Shown one piece after another: positions 45,590 to 57,183 of a stretch of 64,000 nt of DNA (positions are counted from its first letter, which is position 1; every line of letters starts with the position of its first letter). The translations under genes were made by a program, and so were the position numbers. The notes under the pieces were generated by a model, which worked only from the letters and a program-made list of their open reading frames with translations, ran no database searches and was not told the origin of the DNA. The DNA comes from Micrasema longulum. Its lineage: Eukaryota > Arthropoda > Insecta > Trichoptera > Brachycentridae. The stretch spans positions 310,001-374,000 of the forward strand of contig JAGVSM010004011.1 of assembly GCA_022494885.1 (NCBI GenBank). The letters are read 5' to 3'.

Positions 45590-45915
45590 AAATACAAAAA
45601 AAAGTTTGTTTTTGAATGTTTACAAACAACGTTCGTTTTTATGGATCCCAATCAGATTATTTCCTTAAATTCTTTATAATTTCCATCCTTTCTTTTATTT
45701 TTAATGGATTTTCAGTAACGACAAAAAGATATTAACTGACATTTAATGCATTTTTGAAAATCGCATTCCTACATAAAGTTCACCCCTGTTGTAGAAGAGC
45801 AGAGTTTTACATTTGCAAAAATAATTCTTTATGTAAAAATGAATTATTTTATGTTTTGGAATTCAACCATAAACAAGTACTTAGGTACCTACTTAAATTA
45901 AATATGAGTTATTGG
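45590..45915 (+). repeat. Dispersed repeat P, copy 1
   Basis: A 320-bp block matching 62598-62915 in the same orientation: TCAATCAGATTATTTCCTTA in slightly varied form, AAATTCTTTATAATTTC, and GGAATTCAACCATAAACAAG then TACTTAGGTACCTACT. A short third piece (TTCAATCATAAACAAGTACC) lies at 46128. No conserved frame. Confidence 0.7.
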
Positions 45916-46290
45916 AATTTTTAGAGTAGGATTTAAAAAATTTATTTATTCATATAAAGATACATATTACAAAAAAAACAATTTTCAACTCTATGAGGCC
46001 AAAAGCCCTGTGTTAAATTGGGATACAACAAAATAGAAAGTAGAAGCATGCACACTTTTAAAGAATAATAAATAAATACATTTCAGTAAACATCTGGACA
46101 GCACGCTTAATAGTACTTTATAAAATTCAATCATAAACAAGTACCTAGATTCCTACTAAATACGCGTTGGCCAGGGTTTGGGCATGAGTTAAGTGTTATA
46201 ATTTTAGAGGGCTCAGGGTGCTAATAGGTCAATGGTTTTATTTAAGAAAACTGAACCTGTTTCTTTGGTTACATGAAAGCATTATGAAGG

Positions 46291-46564
46291 AAACTTTATC
46301 ATCATCATCATCATTCCCTTTCCGCACTATTGATGTATAGGGCACTGCATAGGTACACCAATCGCAGTGTATCTTGATCATTTTTGTTACATGAAGGTAA
46401 GATGATCAGTCTTACGCTTCAGTTAACAGTCCAGGGACTATGAAATATTCTAGTGTAAAAACACCCTTTTTAAATAAATATTTCATATCAACCATGTCGG
46501 CAATCGAACCCGAGACCTCTTGCATGGCAGGCTAACGCACTGACTATTACACCACGAGGCCGAC
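46291..46564 (-). mobile_element. tRNA-derived SINE, family B, copy 2
   Basis: Inverse orientation, head at the right (GGCCTCGTGGTGTAATAGTC on the minus strand, then the B box in GTCTCGGGTTCGATT). It ends in a (GAT)n tail, visible as ATCATCATCATCATC at 46299-46313. Confidence 0.88.
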
Positions 46565-46604
46565 AAAATCAAGCTTTGTAAGTACACTTAATAGTGTTTT
46601 ATCT

Positions 46605-47045
46605 TGAGAGGAAACGCGCTCTGACTTTCCTTAATACTAATGTTTTCTCGTATTTTCACCCTGGGTTATATATATATAGCTTTAATTTTTATAGCCATAA
46701 ATATTTATTATCGGCGTGTCTCAAAATTTTTGTTTTCTGCTGAATCGTTTATTATGGGAACTAGAACCATCCAAAAACCCATAAAAACGTCGAGTTTTAT
46801 CTGCGGTCTTCAGACGCATGGTAAACAAACATGATAACTATTTTTGAAAAACACAAAACGTACTGATACATAAAATTTTACTCTGATTATCTGTTTTAAA
46901 AAAATTACAAAAGCGGTTCAGTTTTGAGGCGCGGAAAATGGGACACCAAACCGTCGATTTTGTATATTTTATTTAGGCATGAATGGTCCGAAATGCAGTT
47001 GTCTCTTTCGCATAGCATCGGGGAGGCATCTATAAGACAGAGACA
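46605..47045. repeat. Dispersed repeat G, copy 2
   Basis: Inverse of 1150-1595. Matching blocks are ATGGGAACTAGAACCAT, TTCAGACGCATGGTAAACAA, GGTTCAGTTTTGAGGCG and GTCGATTTTGT. It lies just after a SINE B copy. Confidence 0.65.
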
Positions 47046-47254
47046 GGAAAGCAATGTTCAAATACCTATTTATCGAAATTCCCTGTCCCCGCATATCCTC
47101 ATAATTTATGTAATCCGAAGCACAAAATAAAATGTATTTGAACATATCTAATTTTGACTAAATAAAATAAAAACTTTCGATTGTGTTCATTAAATAAATA
47201 TATACGCATATCTAGCAGTGGCAAAGCCTTGGCGGGGTAAGCTCGTATAATATA

Positions 47255-47945
47255 AATTTATTTTATTTATTTAAACGCCTTTTAGGCTTTTACATGTTTT
47301 TACATATATATTCACAAATAAAGACAGACATGTATTTTACAAAGAAGTAGCATAAATATATAAATGATTTTTTAGAAGAAAAAGAAAAATATCAAAAATA
47401 TCATCTTTTATAAAAGTGGAAAGAACAGAAGTAAATTTTTAAATATGTAGACAGAAATACATTTTACACAAAGAAAGGAACAAAAAATAACAATGAATTA
47501 AGAAGAGAAAGAAAAATAAAAATAAAATAAATAAATAAAAATTCATTACAAACTAGTAGACAATATATGAGGATACATAATATACAAACATATATTGCAT
47601 TGGAGAACAGGAGTACATTTTTTCGTAAAGGTTGTATTAAAATAATCTTAAAATTAGAAGAAGTTAGAAAAATACTTATTTAAAATACATATGTAAGTCA
47701 ATAAACGGTAAACAATTGAAATCAACATAGTATTATTTAGGTATTACAATTTGAAGATAGTAAATTGATAAACTGCCTTTTAAAATTCAAAAGTGTTATA
47801 TTAAATATATCTACGTCATTTGCGTATTCATTTGGAAATGTATGAATTCTCCATATTGGCGAGTGTGCAACGTAGTTTGTTGTAGATACATTTACATAGA
47901 ATAGTTTATTAAATCGGGTAACCCAGCCCGGAACTCGCATGGATG
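47255..47945 (-). mobile_element. 5'-truncated LINE, C-terminus plus 3' UTR
   Basis: A minus-strand frame (47737-47940) encodes RVPGWVTRFNKLFYVNVSTT, then SPIWRIHTFPNEYANDVDIF and LLNFKRQFINLLSS, with a stop. This is the end of a CR1/Jockey-like ORF2. About 480 bp of 3' UTR follows, finishing with a GCCTAAAAGGC hairpin and TAAATAAATAAAA at about 47255-47275. The 5' end is truncated at about 47945. Confidence 0.8.
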
Positions 47946-47950
47946 TTGGC

Positions 47951-48365
47951 TATGTAGGATTTTTGGTTAGACCAGTTGGATATGATAGAAGAAAATGAAG
48001 TTTTGCTTTGATGTGTATTTATTACATGTTGAATAATATAAAAAAGAATTGGTAATCAGTATTTTGGAAATATGAATTATTTTGTTCTTGTACATTTGTT
48101 TTCATTTATTTAAACAATAAAATATGAATGTTACGTGCCGAGAGCTTCCGCGCTAGTTGGAGATTACGAAATATGTGTTATTATCTTAAAATATTTGCTA
48201 ACTCAATCAAATGAAATAAATGGAAATGTAGGATTTTCTATAGGAACGTCGGGTTTACCAATGTAGGATTTAGGCGGTTGAGGGTTGGACCTACTACCCC
48301 AGTTGGAGATCGACAGAAGAGTTGAAGTTAAGGTTTGATGTGCATATTTATTATATGGTGAATCT
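47951..48365 (+). repeat. Locally duplicated segment
   Basis: 47951-48035 and 48261-48365 resemble each other: ATGTAGGATT, then an AGTTGGA block, GATAGAAGA/CGACAGAAGA, TTTGATGTG and ATTTATTA. The string ATGTAGGATT also occurs at 48227. It is a tandem-like duplication about 310 bp apart; the origin is unknown. Confidence 0.55.
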
Positions 48366-49019
48366 ATAATGAACGGAATTATGTCGCGCGAGTGTTACGG
48401 CGATAATGTGTTGAACTTGGACAACTTGCTAGTGTTTTTTTATTTATTTAAACACAATGTCGTTCGCCACCCTATACAATATGAATTAACTACTTTGTAT
48501 CCGTGCTTATTGTTAGCTTTATTGGAAAATTTTGCATGGCGACAATATGTTTTGTTAATGAACGCACTTTACAATTTACAACGTATTTAAATTTTGAGAA
48601 ATATAAAAGCCTCGCGGGCGTTCGAAAATAAACAAATGAACGTAAAATGCAAATGAAATGAGGTATTTTAAAAGGTTTTAATAGTTGTAATTACATGTTT
48701 CGAGTTGTCGTAACATTTTATCCGATAGTTTATCGACAACGATCGAACTGGAGTGGGTTCGCGATTTAAGATCGTTAAATCATATCCGTTTCTGATTATG
48801 TCATTAAAATGTTAATATTAAAAAAATACCTTAGGGTATCTTACGACAGAATGCTACAAACAAATGTGACGAAATGAAAACGTTTGAAATTAGTTGGTAC
48901 CTAATCGGAAACAATATTATCAGAAAAAATAATCTGCATTTAAATTAAATTACACATTAAATAACTAGTAATAGTATGGATGACATGTAGATGGATTCAG
49001 AAATCAACATTGAAGTCCG
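48366..49019. other. Intergenic DNA, no recognised gene
   Basis: A plus-strand frame at 48369-48590 is open but resembles nothing known and lacks supporting signals. The remainder is AT-rich. Confidence 0.4.
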
Positions 49020-49330
49020 AGAACGGACGCAGCAACCTCCTATAACGAGCGTTTTGAGGGTGCGATGGTGGACCTGGCTAGGACACGTGTTGCGGATGCC
49101 TCAAGAGGTTACCTCTTACTATAACCCAAGTCTACTCTTCTTTACATCTAAGGGCTGTCGATGACGATCTTTCCAGCTTTATTCGGCGGAACTAAAGACG
49201 CGGGATTGACGTAGGAAGAGGCGGGATTGACGTAGGAAGAGGCGAGAGTGCTTGGTGGCGATAGGGTGTCCTGGAAGCGTCTGGTAATGTTCACATGCTC
49301 CGCTACGGAACCGATGTAAAAAAAGAAGAA
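49020..49330 (+). pseudogene. Decayed LINE C-terminal fragment
   Basis: Encodes SVLRVRWWTWLGHVLRMPQE, a variant of the RWxGHVxRM motif that follows the reverse transcriptase in RTE-like LINEs. Stops and frameshifts follow, and it ends near CTACGGAACCGATGTAAAAA. A 20-bp unit GCGGGATTGACGTAGGAAGA is repeated twice in tandem at about 49200-49240. Confidence 0.65.
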
Positions 49331-50594
49331 ACAAAAATATATGTAAGTATGTCTAGTTGTCTATCATTGTTCCCTAATAAAATAAAATAAAAATTTGATC
49401 AACTTTTTTCCAAGCCTGCCCTTTGAAACATCGAAACACATAATGTAATGTAGGTTTATTTCTAGAGTGAAATGAAATGATGCAACAGTGACTCAAATAC
49501 TTTGGCCGGAGCAGAGAGAATGGCAAATGTCCTGGTATTCTCAATAGAAGTCTAAGGGCCACTTTTAAAAACGGGAGTTTCTTCATTTTGTTTAATTTTA
49601 TTTATTTGGATAACCAACAGCTATAATTATCTTTTATAACAAAACAAATAACAAATAAGACAATTACAGGTTTTCACAAGTAGCATCACAGTAAGTTAAA
49701 AAAATTCTCGAACATAAAATGAATAGTAATTTAATGTAAATTCAAAAGAAAAGAAAAAATACCACGAATTATTTCGAAAGCAAACGCTGAACGTCATTAA
49801 GATTATTTGCAAATAAATGTATGTTAAATGATTTATTTATTATATTAAAATTATTGAAAGATCGCCATAATTATGAATTTTGCCTATAATTAGATGAAAC
49901 AAGAGGTATGTGAAGAAGTTACCTTGGATTCCTTCCAGACTTTAGTTATTTCATTACTAACTCCAAAATAAATATATCATTCATTGGACTTCTGTGACTC
50001 AATGTATTGCCAACTTCCGTTTTTGAGATCGTGAGTTTTGCAAAGATAACTATTGATTATTAGGGCTTTTATATGCAATAAAATAGTCTTTTAAAAATCC
50101 TTTATATGTAAATTATACTAAATCCTATATTTCTCCCGGTGAAACACGGGCACACTATAATAGTAACAATATTTCCTTTATTTGTCTTTATTGTGTCACT
50201 GTTTTTTCTACAGTCAATGAGAATTTAATATCCGCCATTTTCATATAGAGATAATTTAATAACAGAATTCATGATTTTTTTAGTACATGTTAAATATTGT
50301 TTTTGTAGGTTTGAAGTAATGATTTAAAAAACAAAACATTTCGTTGCTATTCTGAAATGGTTAGTCATTGTTGAGTAAATGTATTTCCTATTTAATCTAT
50401 TAGTTGCAAGCCGTTTAAATAAAACAAACTTGTCAGTTATTTCAATCTAACTTTTTGCAATATAAAAGCAAATTATTTTTATACGCTTTGGGGCCCCTCA
50501 GATCTGGAGTCCAGTGTAACAAGTGACTTTAGACAATCCAAATCACGTGGTTTATTTTTATTAAAGTCAAGCAAAAGTAAAGTAATGAAAAAGA
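49331..50594. other. Intergenic DNA, possible old LINE tail
   Basis: About 49588-49710 has TTATTTATTTGGATAACCAA followed by sequence like an inverse LINE 3' UTR, without coding evidence. Nothing else is recognised. Confidence 0.4.
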
Positions 50595-51134
50595 AGAGTG
50601 TTAATTTTTTTTATTTGAAATTTTTAAATTATTTTTTTTTATTTGAAAATTTATTTATAAACCCTTACGGATTATTACATTCATTTTACATAAAATAATA
50701 TATACATTTTTCATTTATACTCTGTTGTTCAAAATAATATTTTTTACATCTTTTGAAAAGTTTGTCTTAGTCTTTTGTTTAGTTTTGTCTGGTAGTTTAT
50801 TGTATAATTTCAGTCCCTGGTTCATTAGTCTTGATTGTCCTTGTCTTGTTTTAGAAAGTTGTATACGGTATTTGTCTGATATTCTCGTATTATGTCCATG
50901 TTGACTACAATTTTTTACTAGTTTTAGTTCTTCGTCTACAATTACATTAGTGGCTAATTTATGGATAAATTTTAATGATTCTAGTTGAAAGAGTTCAGTT
51001 ATATTTAATTGCTTAGTTTGTTTAAAAAGTTCTCTAGTTGCAGTTAAATAAGGAAGGTCGTATACTAACTTTAATATTTTATTTTGTTGTCTTTGTAGTC
51101 TGTTTATGTCATTTTGATATCCTACTCCCCATAA
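50595..51134 (-). mobile_element. LINE C-terminal fragment, open frame without ATG
   Basis: A minus-strand frame from 51134 to the stop at 50715-50717 is fully open for about 139 codons. It encodes LWGVGYQNDINRLQRQQNK, ILKLVYDLPYLTATRELF, LESLKFIHKLATNV and GQSRLMNQGLKLYNKLPD. It lacks an N-terminus because the copy is 5'-truncated, at about 51134. The pattern (WG, then QRxQNKxLK, then PxxTxTxELF) is a CR1/Jockey-type ORF2 end. AT-rich 3' UTR reaches about 50595. Confidence 0.8.
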
Positions 51135-51984
51135 TTAAAAAGACGACTAAAACATAGATTTTTCTAAAATAAAATAAAACTTTTTTGTCGCACTGTTCCC
51201 CATCTGACCTTACCATATATTAGGCATTTCTAGAATTAAGCTCATTGTGATTATGAAGCGAATCATCGACTATCCCCACAACGACTCGTTAATACTACTA
51301 GATAATTCATAATGGACGTTATATTGTTCTTATGCGGTACAATATTAGTATCTATCAACAATTTAATACATTAATCTGGTTTTCTGGTACAAATTTTGCA
51401 TCGCGTCCGTAGAATTTTGTTAATAGGTAATATCGAATGGTTATATCATTATCAGTTGCTGTTGTGGACTATTGTTAACTGTTTACCCGGCAATTCACAT
51501 TTATCGATGAATGTGGTTAAACTGCAGTATTTTGAAAACTACAGGCAAAAATAACGCTTCAGCGATCGTCGTAGAAAGAAGTTAGTAGGAAGAGTCCCAA
51601 AAATGTAATGCTGTCCAAGAATCTTTTTTTTCTCAGTTTTGACGTCTTAAAACTTAAAACCATGTTTTCTTTATTTTTTTTGTTTATTTTTCTATTTAAA
51701 GTAAAACCACGCCAGTGCGTCTTATATATTTAGATTTCACTCAGAAAATAGTATTATATTTTTTAAAGAAAATCTCCATTATCACACGGAAAACAGTTAA
51801 ATATGACACTCTAACTGCCTCAGTTTAACCGCTGAAATCAGTTTAAACATTCTTCTGAAAAAATTTGGTATGTGACTTTTGAAGTTTTTTAAACAAGATT
51901 TTTCCCTTTTTTACAATATATGTCAATCTGTTGGAATCCAACCTTATCTAAAAACGTTCGGTCAAACTCAAAATATAGTTTTAT
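51135..51984. other. Intergenic DNA, nothing recognised
   Basis: AT-rich, with no supported feature. Confidence 0.45.
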
Positions 51985-52110
51985 GATATAAATAAAAGAC
52001 GAGTTATACTTAAATCCACACATTTGGAATAACCGGTTACCGGTTTCATCGCTTTCGCGGCATCTTTGAGACTGATATCTTTACTACAAATTTCAATGTG
52101 TTTATACGAA
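51985..52110 (+). repeat. Dispersed repeat D, copy 1
   Basis: About 120 bp shared with 63495-63600: TTTGGAATAA, GGTTTCATCGCTTTCG, GGCATCTTTGAGACTG and ATATCTTTA (with small changes). A SINE C copy follows directly. Confidence 0.6.
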
Positions 52111-52124
52111 AACAGTAAAGATAG

Positions 52125-52340
52125 TTTTTTTTTTAAGGAATAACCCGCTAAGCCTCTATTTTGAGGCTTGTTAGCAGGTAGGGTAGACGGGATATGGAAG
52201 GAGGTAACGAAAAATACGCCACAACACCCAGACCAATTGAGAAAAAAATATTTCTTGGATTTTTTTCTTGCAACTGGCGGGAATCGAACCCGCGACGCCA
52301 GTTTCACAGTTGGCCGTCTAACCAACTGCGCCACGGTGCC
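52125..52340 (-). mobile_element. tRNA-derived SINE, family C
   Basis: The minus-strand head GGCACCGTGGCGCAGTTGGT (A box TGGCGCAGTTGG) and the B box in CGCGGGTTCGATTCCCGCC are nearly intact tRNA. However, the acceptor ends do not pair, and an unrelated body (GGTCTGGGTGTTGTGG, CCTGCTAACAAGCCTC) plus an A-rich tail follow. It is therefore a SINE rather than a tRNA gene. Only one copy is present in the window. Confidence 0.85.
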
Positions 52341-52739
52341 TGTCAAAATTATATTTTATTAATTGAATTGATTTCTCAAGGACATTTTAACAAAGAGTTG
52401 CGAGGTAAATACAAGAGTTGATTTAATGTTATTTTAATGGGTATTAAATACATAAATATATTGTTGTGGCTCGGGTTCTTGATTATTCCAAATTGATTAT
52501 TCCGCTGGTTATTCCAGTTGTGGATTTAGTATCACTCGCCTTTTATTTCTATAATAAATTACAAAGATCTTCCACTGAGATTTTTTACAAAAAAATACCT
52601 AGAATGTTTTAAAATATTATTTATTTGACCAACTGGTATAAGATGTGAGAAAATTGATAAGTATTATATTTAGCCAGATAAATCTCAAACACATCAACAA
52701 AATATTTAGTTCTTTAACTTAAAAACCGTTAACTGCCAA

Positions 52740-52812
52740 AAAGTAAAGAAAATGTGGATGTTAAAACTCTACGCAGAATAGTGAGTGTTAAACAGTGTGT
52801 TACGTGGCAGAC
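52740..52812. repeat. Family E fragment, left part of a split copy
   Basis: AAATGTGGATGTTAAAACTC and AACAGTGTGTTACGTGG correspond to the family E loop. The matching continuation (CTTAAACCAGCCAATGACAG) is found at 53687, so SINE B3 and SINE A4 may have been inserted within one E copy. Confidence 0.5.
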
Positions 52813-52906
52813 TTTGGCCAGCTCCATCTTCATATAAAAAATTCACTTTCCTTGGAAACCTTTAAGAAATGTCGTAATCATTACTATGACCCTAACCTAA
52901 TACCCT

Positions 52907-53184
52907 AACGTTCCTTTTGTCGGCCTCGTGGTGTAATGGTCAGCGCGTTTGCCTACCATGCAAGAGGTCTCGTGTTCGATTATTGACATGGTTGATATGA
53001 AATATTGTTTAAAATAGTGTTTTTACACTTGAAAATTTCATAGTCATCAAACTGGTACCTGAAGCGTAAGACTGATCACCCTTCCTTCATGTAACAAAAA
53101 TAATCAAGATACGCTGCAATTGGTGTAACAATGCAGTGTCCTATGCACCATTAGGGGCGGAAAAGATTGATGAACGTTCCTTTT
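52907..53184 (+). mobile_element. tRNA-derived SINE, family B, copy 3, with perfect target duplication
   Basis: Body 52919-53172. The head GGCCTCGTGGTGTAATGGTC is followed by a B box with one change (CTCGTGTTCGATT) and the body (GCGTAAGACTGATCACCC, GCTGCAATTGGTGTAACAAT). Exact 12-bp repeats AACGTTCCTTTT flank it at 52907-52918 and 53173-53184, the signature of LINE-driven insertion. Confidence 0.93.
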
Positions 53185-53477
53185 TTCCTAGATTTAATTT
53201 CTCTCTCCTTTCAAACTCATGATCTGATCGCACTTTCCTTATTGTATTTATAATGTATTAAAATATGTATGGCAAAAATATTAATGAAACAAATATGTAC
53301 AAGTTCTATCTGCTCACCAAAAGCAGTTAAAATTTGAAAAACATGTTTTTTTAACATCTTTTAAATACAAAATTTGACCAACTTCTTTAAGCAGTTTTGT
53401 TTTTCATTGGCTGGAATATATTGCTTTTTAGCGTAAGCCCGCCATAGTGTATGTATTTTTGTAATTGAATTTTTTTG

Positions 53478-53664
53478 ATAATTTATTTATTTATTTTTGC
53501 ACCACAACAGGCCAAGAGGCCCAATTACAGTGGTGAATTACATCACAGAACACCCAGGCTTGAGAAAAATCACATTTTAATTTTCCGTGTTCTCACCGGG
53601 AATCGAACCCGGAACCTTCCGTGCATGAGTCAAGCGTCTTGACCACTACACCACGGAGGCCGCC
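53478..53664 (-). mobile_element. tRNA-derived SINE, family A, copy 4
   Basis: Full minus-strand copy. Head GGCGGCCTCCGTGGTGTAGT, B box in GGTTCCGGGTTCGATTCCCG, body with TGATGTAATTCACCACTG, tail TAAATAAATAAATT. Confidence 0.9.
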
Positions 53665-53682
53665 AAATAATAATAATACAGT

Positions 53683-53770
53683 GATAACTTAAACCAGCCA
53701 ATGACAGGCCATACGCTCTGCAATTGCTAAGATTTCCATATTGCCTTCACAAAAATGTTTTCCTTTTTGT
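53683..53770. repeat. Family E fragment, right part of a split copy
   Basis: CTTAAACCAGCCAATGACAG, a degenerate GCTCTGCAATTGCTAAGA, and CACAAAAATGTTTTCCTTTT, which is the right arm of family E. Confidence 0.6.
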
Positions 53771-54395
53771 AAGTGATAATAAATATCGAACCACACTTAA
53801 TTTTCGTAGAGACCATATTTTTTATTTTCATTTGCAATTTTAAATTTTAAAATCTATCATTTTCGTTATGTGAGCAATGATTTCATATTATTTTCGTTGA
53901 TTGACGATACACAGGTCCGTAGCTTAACTAAAAAAACACATTACGATCAAAACATCCTTTTCATTTAAAATTTCCTAGTGAATGTTTATTTTTAAAATGG
54001 TATTCTAAACACGGATAATACTTTATACAACCATCGATTTTATAAATACGAACAAACATGTCGGTATACTCAGTTTTTAAATATTTTGCGTAAATATTTT
54101 GTATGGTATCTACGCTGAATTATGCAAATAAACCATTTTTGCGTTTGTTGACCTAACCTCATGAATCGTCCAAATATTCAAATAGAGTAAATTATTTGAA
54201 TAGCAGGCAGGCGAGGTATAAAATGAACTAATGTCACGATTTTACTGATAGATATTTTGTCCGAACAAAATTTGTTGGCATTGTGTATTTATTTATATAA
54301 TTTACACAATAAAACATATTAATCAAAACAGTAATTCGATTTGTACGATGACTCTTCCTCTTTTCAGAATCTGGCTTAATTTACGACGTTTATTA
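53771..54395. other. Intergenic DNA, nothing recognised
   Basis: AT-rich, with no supported gene. Confidence 0.5.
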
Positions 54396-54540
54396 TCCAT
54401 ACTAATGTTATAAATTTAAATATGGGATTGTTTGTTTGTATTGCCTTCACGTCGCAACAAAACCGTCGATTGACATATTTTTACATAGGTGTAACCGAAT
54501 AGAAGAGAAGTAAAATAACATACTTAAATTTTATCCCGAA
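54396..54540 (+). mobile_element. Helitron 5'-end fragment (Lepidoptera-type)
   Basis: Starts TCCATACTAATGTTATAAA directly after an A. This is close to the common 5' end of short non-autonomous Helitrons in moth genomes (TC start, insertion between A and T). CAAAACCGTCGATTGACATA and TTTTTACATAGGTGTAACCG, also typical of the family, follow. No Rep-helicase gene is present and the 3' boundary is not visible here. Confidence 0.6.
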
Positions 54541-54667
54541 TTAAAAAAAATACAATGAAAAAAAAAGTAATGTATCAACAATGAGCAATATTATTTGAAA
54601 ATAAGTAGGCGGTAAGGTGGAATGACAAAAATAATCGATTTCAAATGAATTCTTTAAATTTCTATAA

Positions 54668-55632
54668 TTTTATTTTATTTTATTTTATTTATTTATTAAC
54701 GGACATTGTCCATGTATACAATTTATAAGGTTTAAATATTACAATAAAAGAATAGTTTAAAACATTCTTTAAAAAAAAGAAGGAAGCATTGACAAACATA
54801 AGGGACATCGAGACAAGATCTGGACTATTTATTTAGTGCTCGTTTAAATCGTTGTAAACTTAAACCAAAAAAGTCCAGATCTTGTCTTGAGTTAACAATA
54901 CGACAAAGGCGGGTCATTGGAGAATTTAGGCCATAGTTTGTTCTATGCCGATCGATGAACAGTACTTCATTGTTTCTCAATCTACGAGTCGGAATATTGA
55001 ATTTTACTTGTCCCAGTAATGATGGAACATCGATTATACCATTTAGTATGCCGAACATATATATGGAGTCAATATTAGTTCTACGTTTTTGTAGACTAGA
55101 AATATTTAACATTGACTCTATTTCAGCATAAGAATAATTATCTCTCTCTAGTCCGAGCATCCACGCTATTTTTCGAAGCAAGCGATGTTGGACTGATTCA
55201 ATGTGATTTATGCGATTGACATAGAATGGAGACCAGACCACTACTGAGGCATATTCAAGAAGAGGGCAAACAGTTGAGCAATAAAGAGTTTTGATTGTAC
55301 GGACATGAGTAAAATCAGAGGATATTCTGTTAATGAAGCCAAGTAATTTCAGTGATTTAATTACTGTATTATCTATATGCTCGTTGTATGTCAGTTTATA
55401 GTCCAAAAGAACTCCCAAATCTCTGACGGACTTGACTACATCAATTTTGGAGTTTTATAATAGGTACTCGAAGGAAATTGGTTGTTTTGTTCTATGAAAT
55501 GACATTATTTTGCATTTTTTAATATTTAGTTCTAATTTATTGACTTTACACCATCGGTTAAAAGAGTTAATGTCTGATTGAAGAAGAAAGCAGTCTTGTA
55601 AAGTTTGAATAATTGACTTGCTTTATATATGG
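54668..55632 (-). pseudogene. CR1/Jockey-like LINE ORF2 C-terminal half plus tail
   Basis: Minus-strand coding from about 55632 to 54825. It holds QTLQDCFLLQSDINSFNRWC, then VKSVRDLGVLLDYKLTYNEH (the DLGVxLD motif after the RT palm), then GFINRISSDF, LYCSTVCPLLEYASVVW-like and IESVQHRLLRKIAW, and finally SPMTRLCRIVNSRQDLDFFG. One premature stop (TAA at 55455-55457) interrupts it, but the frame is otherwise maintained. The 3' end has (TAAAA)n at about 54670-54700. The YADD region is missing because of 5' truncation. Confidence 0.85.
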
Positions 55633-57183
55633 TTTGTTCGGTTTGCTTTTCAGTTTGGTTTTGTATTTGGACTTTGAATTTGTGAACATAATAACGATGC
55701 TACGTCACTGTCGGATCATCGTATTTTTTAAAATTAATAATTTTCATAAAAAGTACATGTTTTTGTATTGACTTATATATATATACCATCATAATTAGTA
55801 TTTGTAATGTCTACTGATGATTTTAAATATTATCTTATAAAAAATGAAATAATCTTTAAAAATATGAAAATCTAACAAAAATGTAAACTAAAATAAATAA
55901 ATTTGTAGTGCGTATGACACTGAAAAAACTTCTAGAAGGTGATAAAAACTGATAAAAACATCATAGAATCCAGTGAAATATTATGCGAAATTTGACAAAA
56001 GAATATTTTTTAAATACGAGACGCTGACAAAAAAACGTAGAATTATTTTATGCTGTTCTATTTTTAAAAGCCACTATTTTGTACGAATTTTACATTTATT
56101 TCCAGTTTAAAATACTATTTCCTGTGGAAGCATATTGTATACACGAGGGCCCGAGGGATGATGATGATTATATTGGTATGTTATTCGTCCCATCTCAACA
56201 CAGGACGTCAGTCCCATGAAGTTCCATGGGACTCGTGTCTCAATAAATATAAAAAAATACTATTGAAATAAAGAAATACGTTCATAATAAATTGATAATT
56301 ATATTTAGAAGGTAGTAGGTAGTTAGTAGCTAGATATACGAGTACATAAGAGCTTTAAAGAGTTACATCATTGATCCAGAATACAAAGAGCTTTACGTGA
56401 CCAGAACCCAACTCAAAGGGATTCCAGGATCTGAATGACACGAGGAATCTCAGACATGATCAAACGCAATTAGATCACGCCTTTGATATCTCGTTTTAGA
56501 GAAATGGCATGCTCTTAAAATCTAGACACTCCCCTCTTAGAATATCAATAATATTTACTGAGAACATTAGAGCTTATATTGACCATTTATAAAACGATTC
56601 TTGTTATGATTCTCTGATAAGTGAATATTGATCGGCCATTTTATAATAGTACTTGTAATAACAGTAAACATCGTCTCCTGCTATTAGTGCTCCCCGTGGA
56701 TTTCTATCACGAAGGCTGGGTTCAATCAAATCCGTTGTTTGTTTTAGAATTTAAATTTGCCAAGCGCAAACCGAAAGTATTTTTAAACATATACGACCGC
56801 TGAACTTGAGAGGAATATTCCCCAAGATAAACTTTTTTGTTTAATATCTGAAAATAGAGTACATCATAAATTTCGAGGATTAGCATCCCTTCTATTAGAT
56901 TTCTATGTATTGGAGTGTGAAGCTCATTAGTTTGTATTTGGGTCTACATGTTTAGAAAAATTTAGCTAAAGGCGTTAAGCGTTTCTTTTGAAAAAACTTT
57001 TTTGTTCAATATCTGAAAATAGAGTACATCTTTCATTTCACGGATTTGTGTAGGAGGGAAGCTATTCCCTTCTACAAAAAATTTTGCCTCATCTCTGAAT
57101 CGTCTAGAATTAAAAATAAAATTTTGCGTCGTCTCCGAAATAGGATATTCCTATTTCTATTTGTGATGCGCTGAATTATCAGT
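55633..57183. other. Intergenic DNA, nothing recognised
   Basis: Mostly AT-rich. A small palindrome (TCCCATGAAGTTCCATGGGA) lies near 56212. No gene is supported. Confidence 0.45.

Noticed and set aside
52274..52340. A nearly perfect tRNA-like sequence on the minus strand
   Set aside because: A and B boxes are intact, but the 5' GGCACCG does not pair with the expected 3' acceptor strand, and a SINE body and A-rich tail follow.
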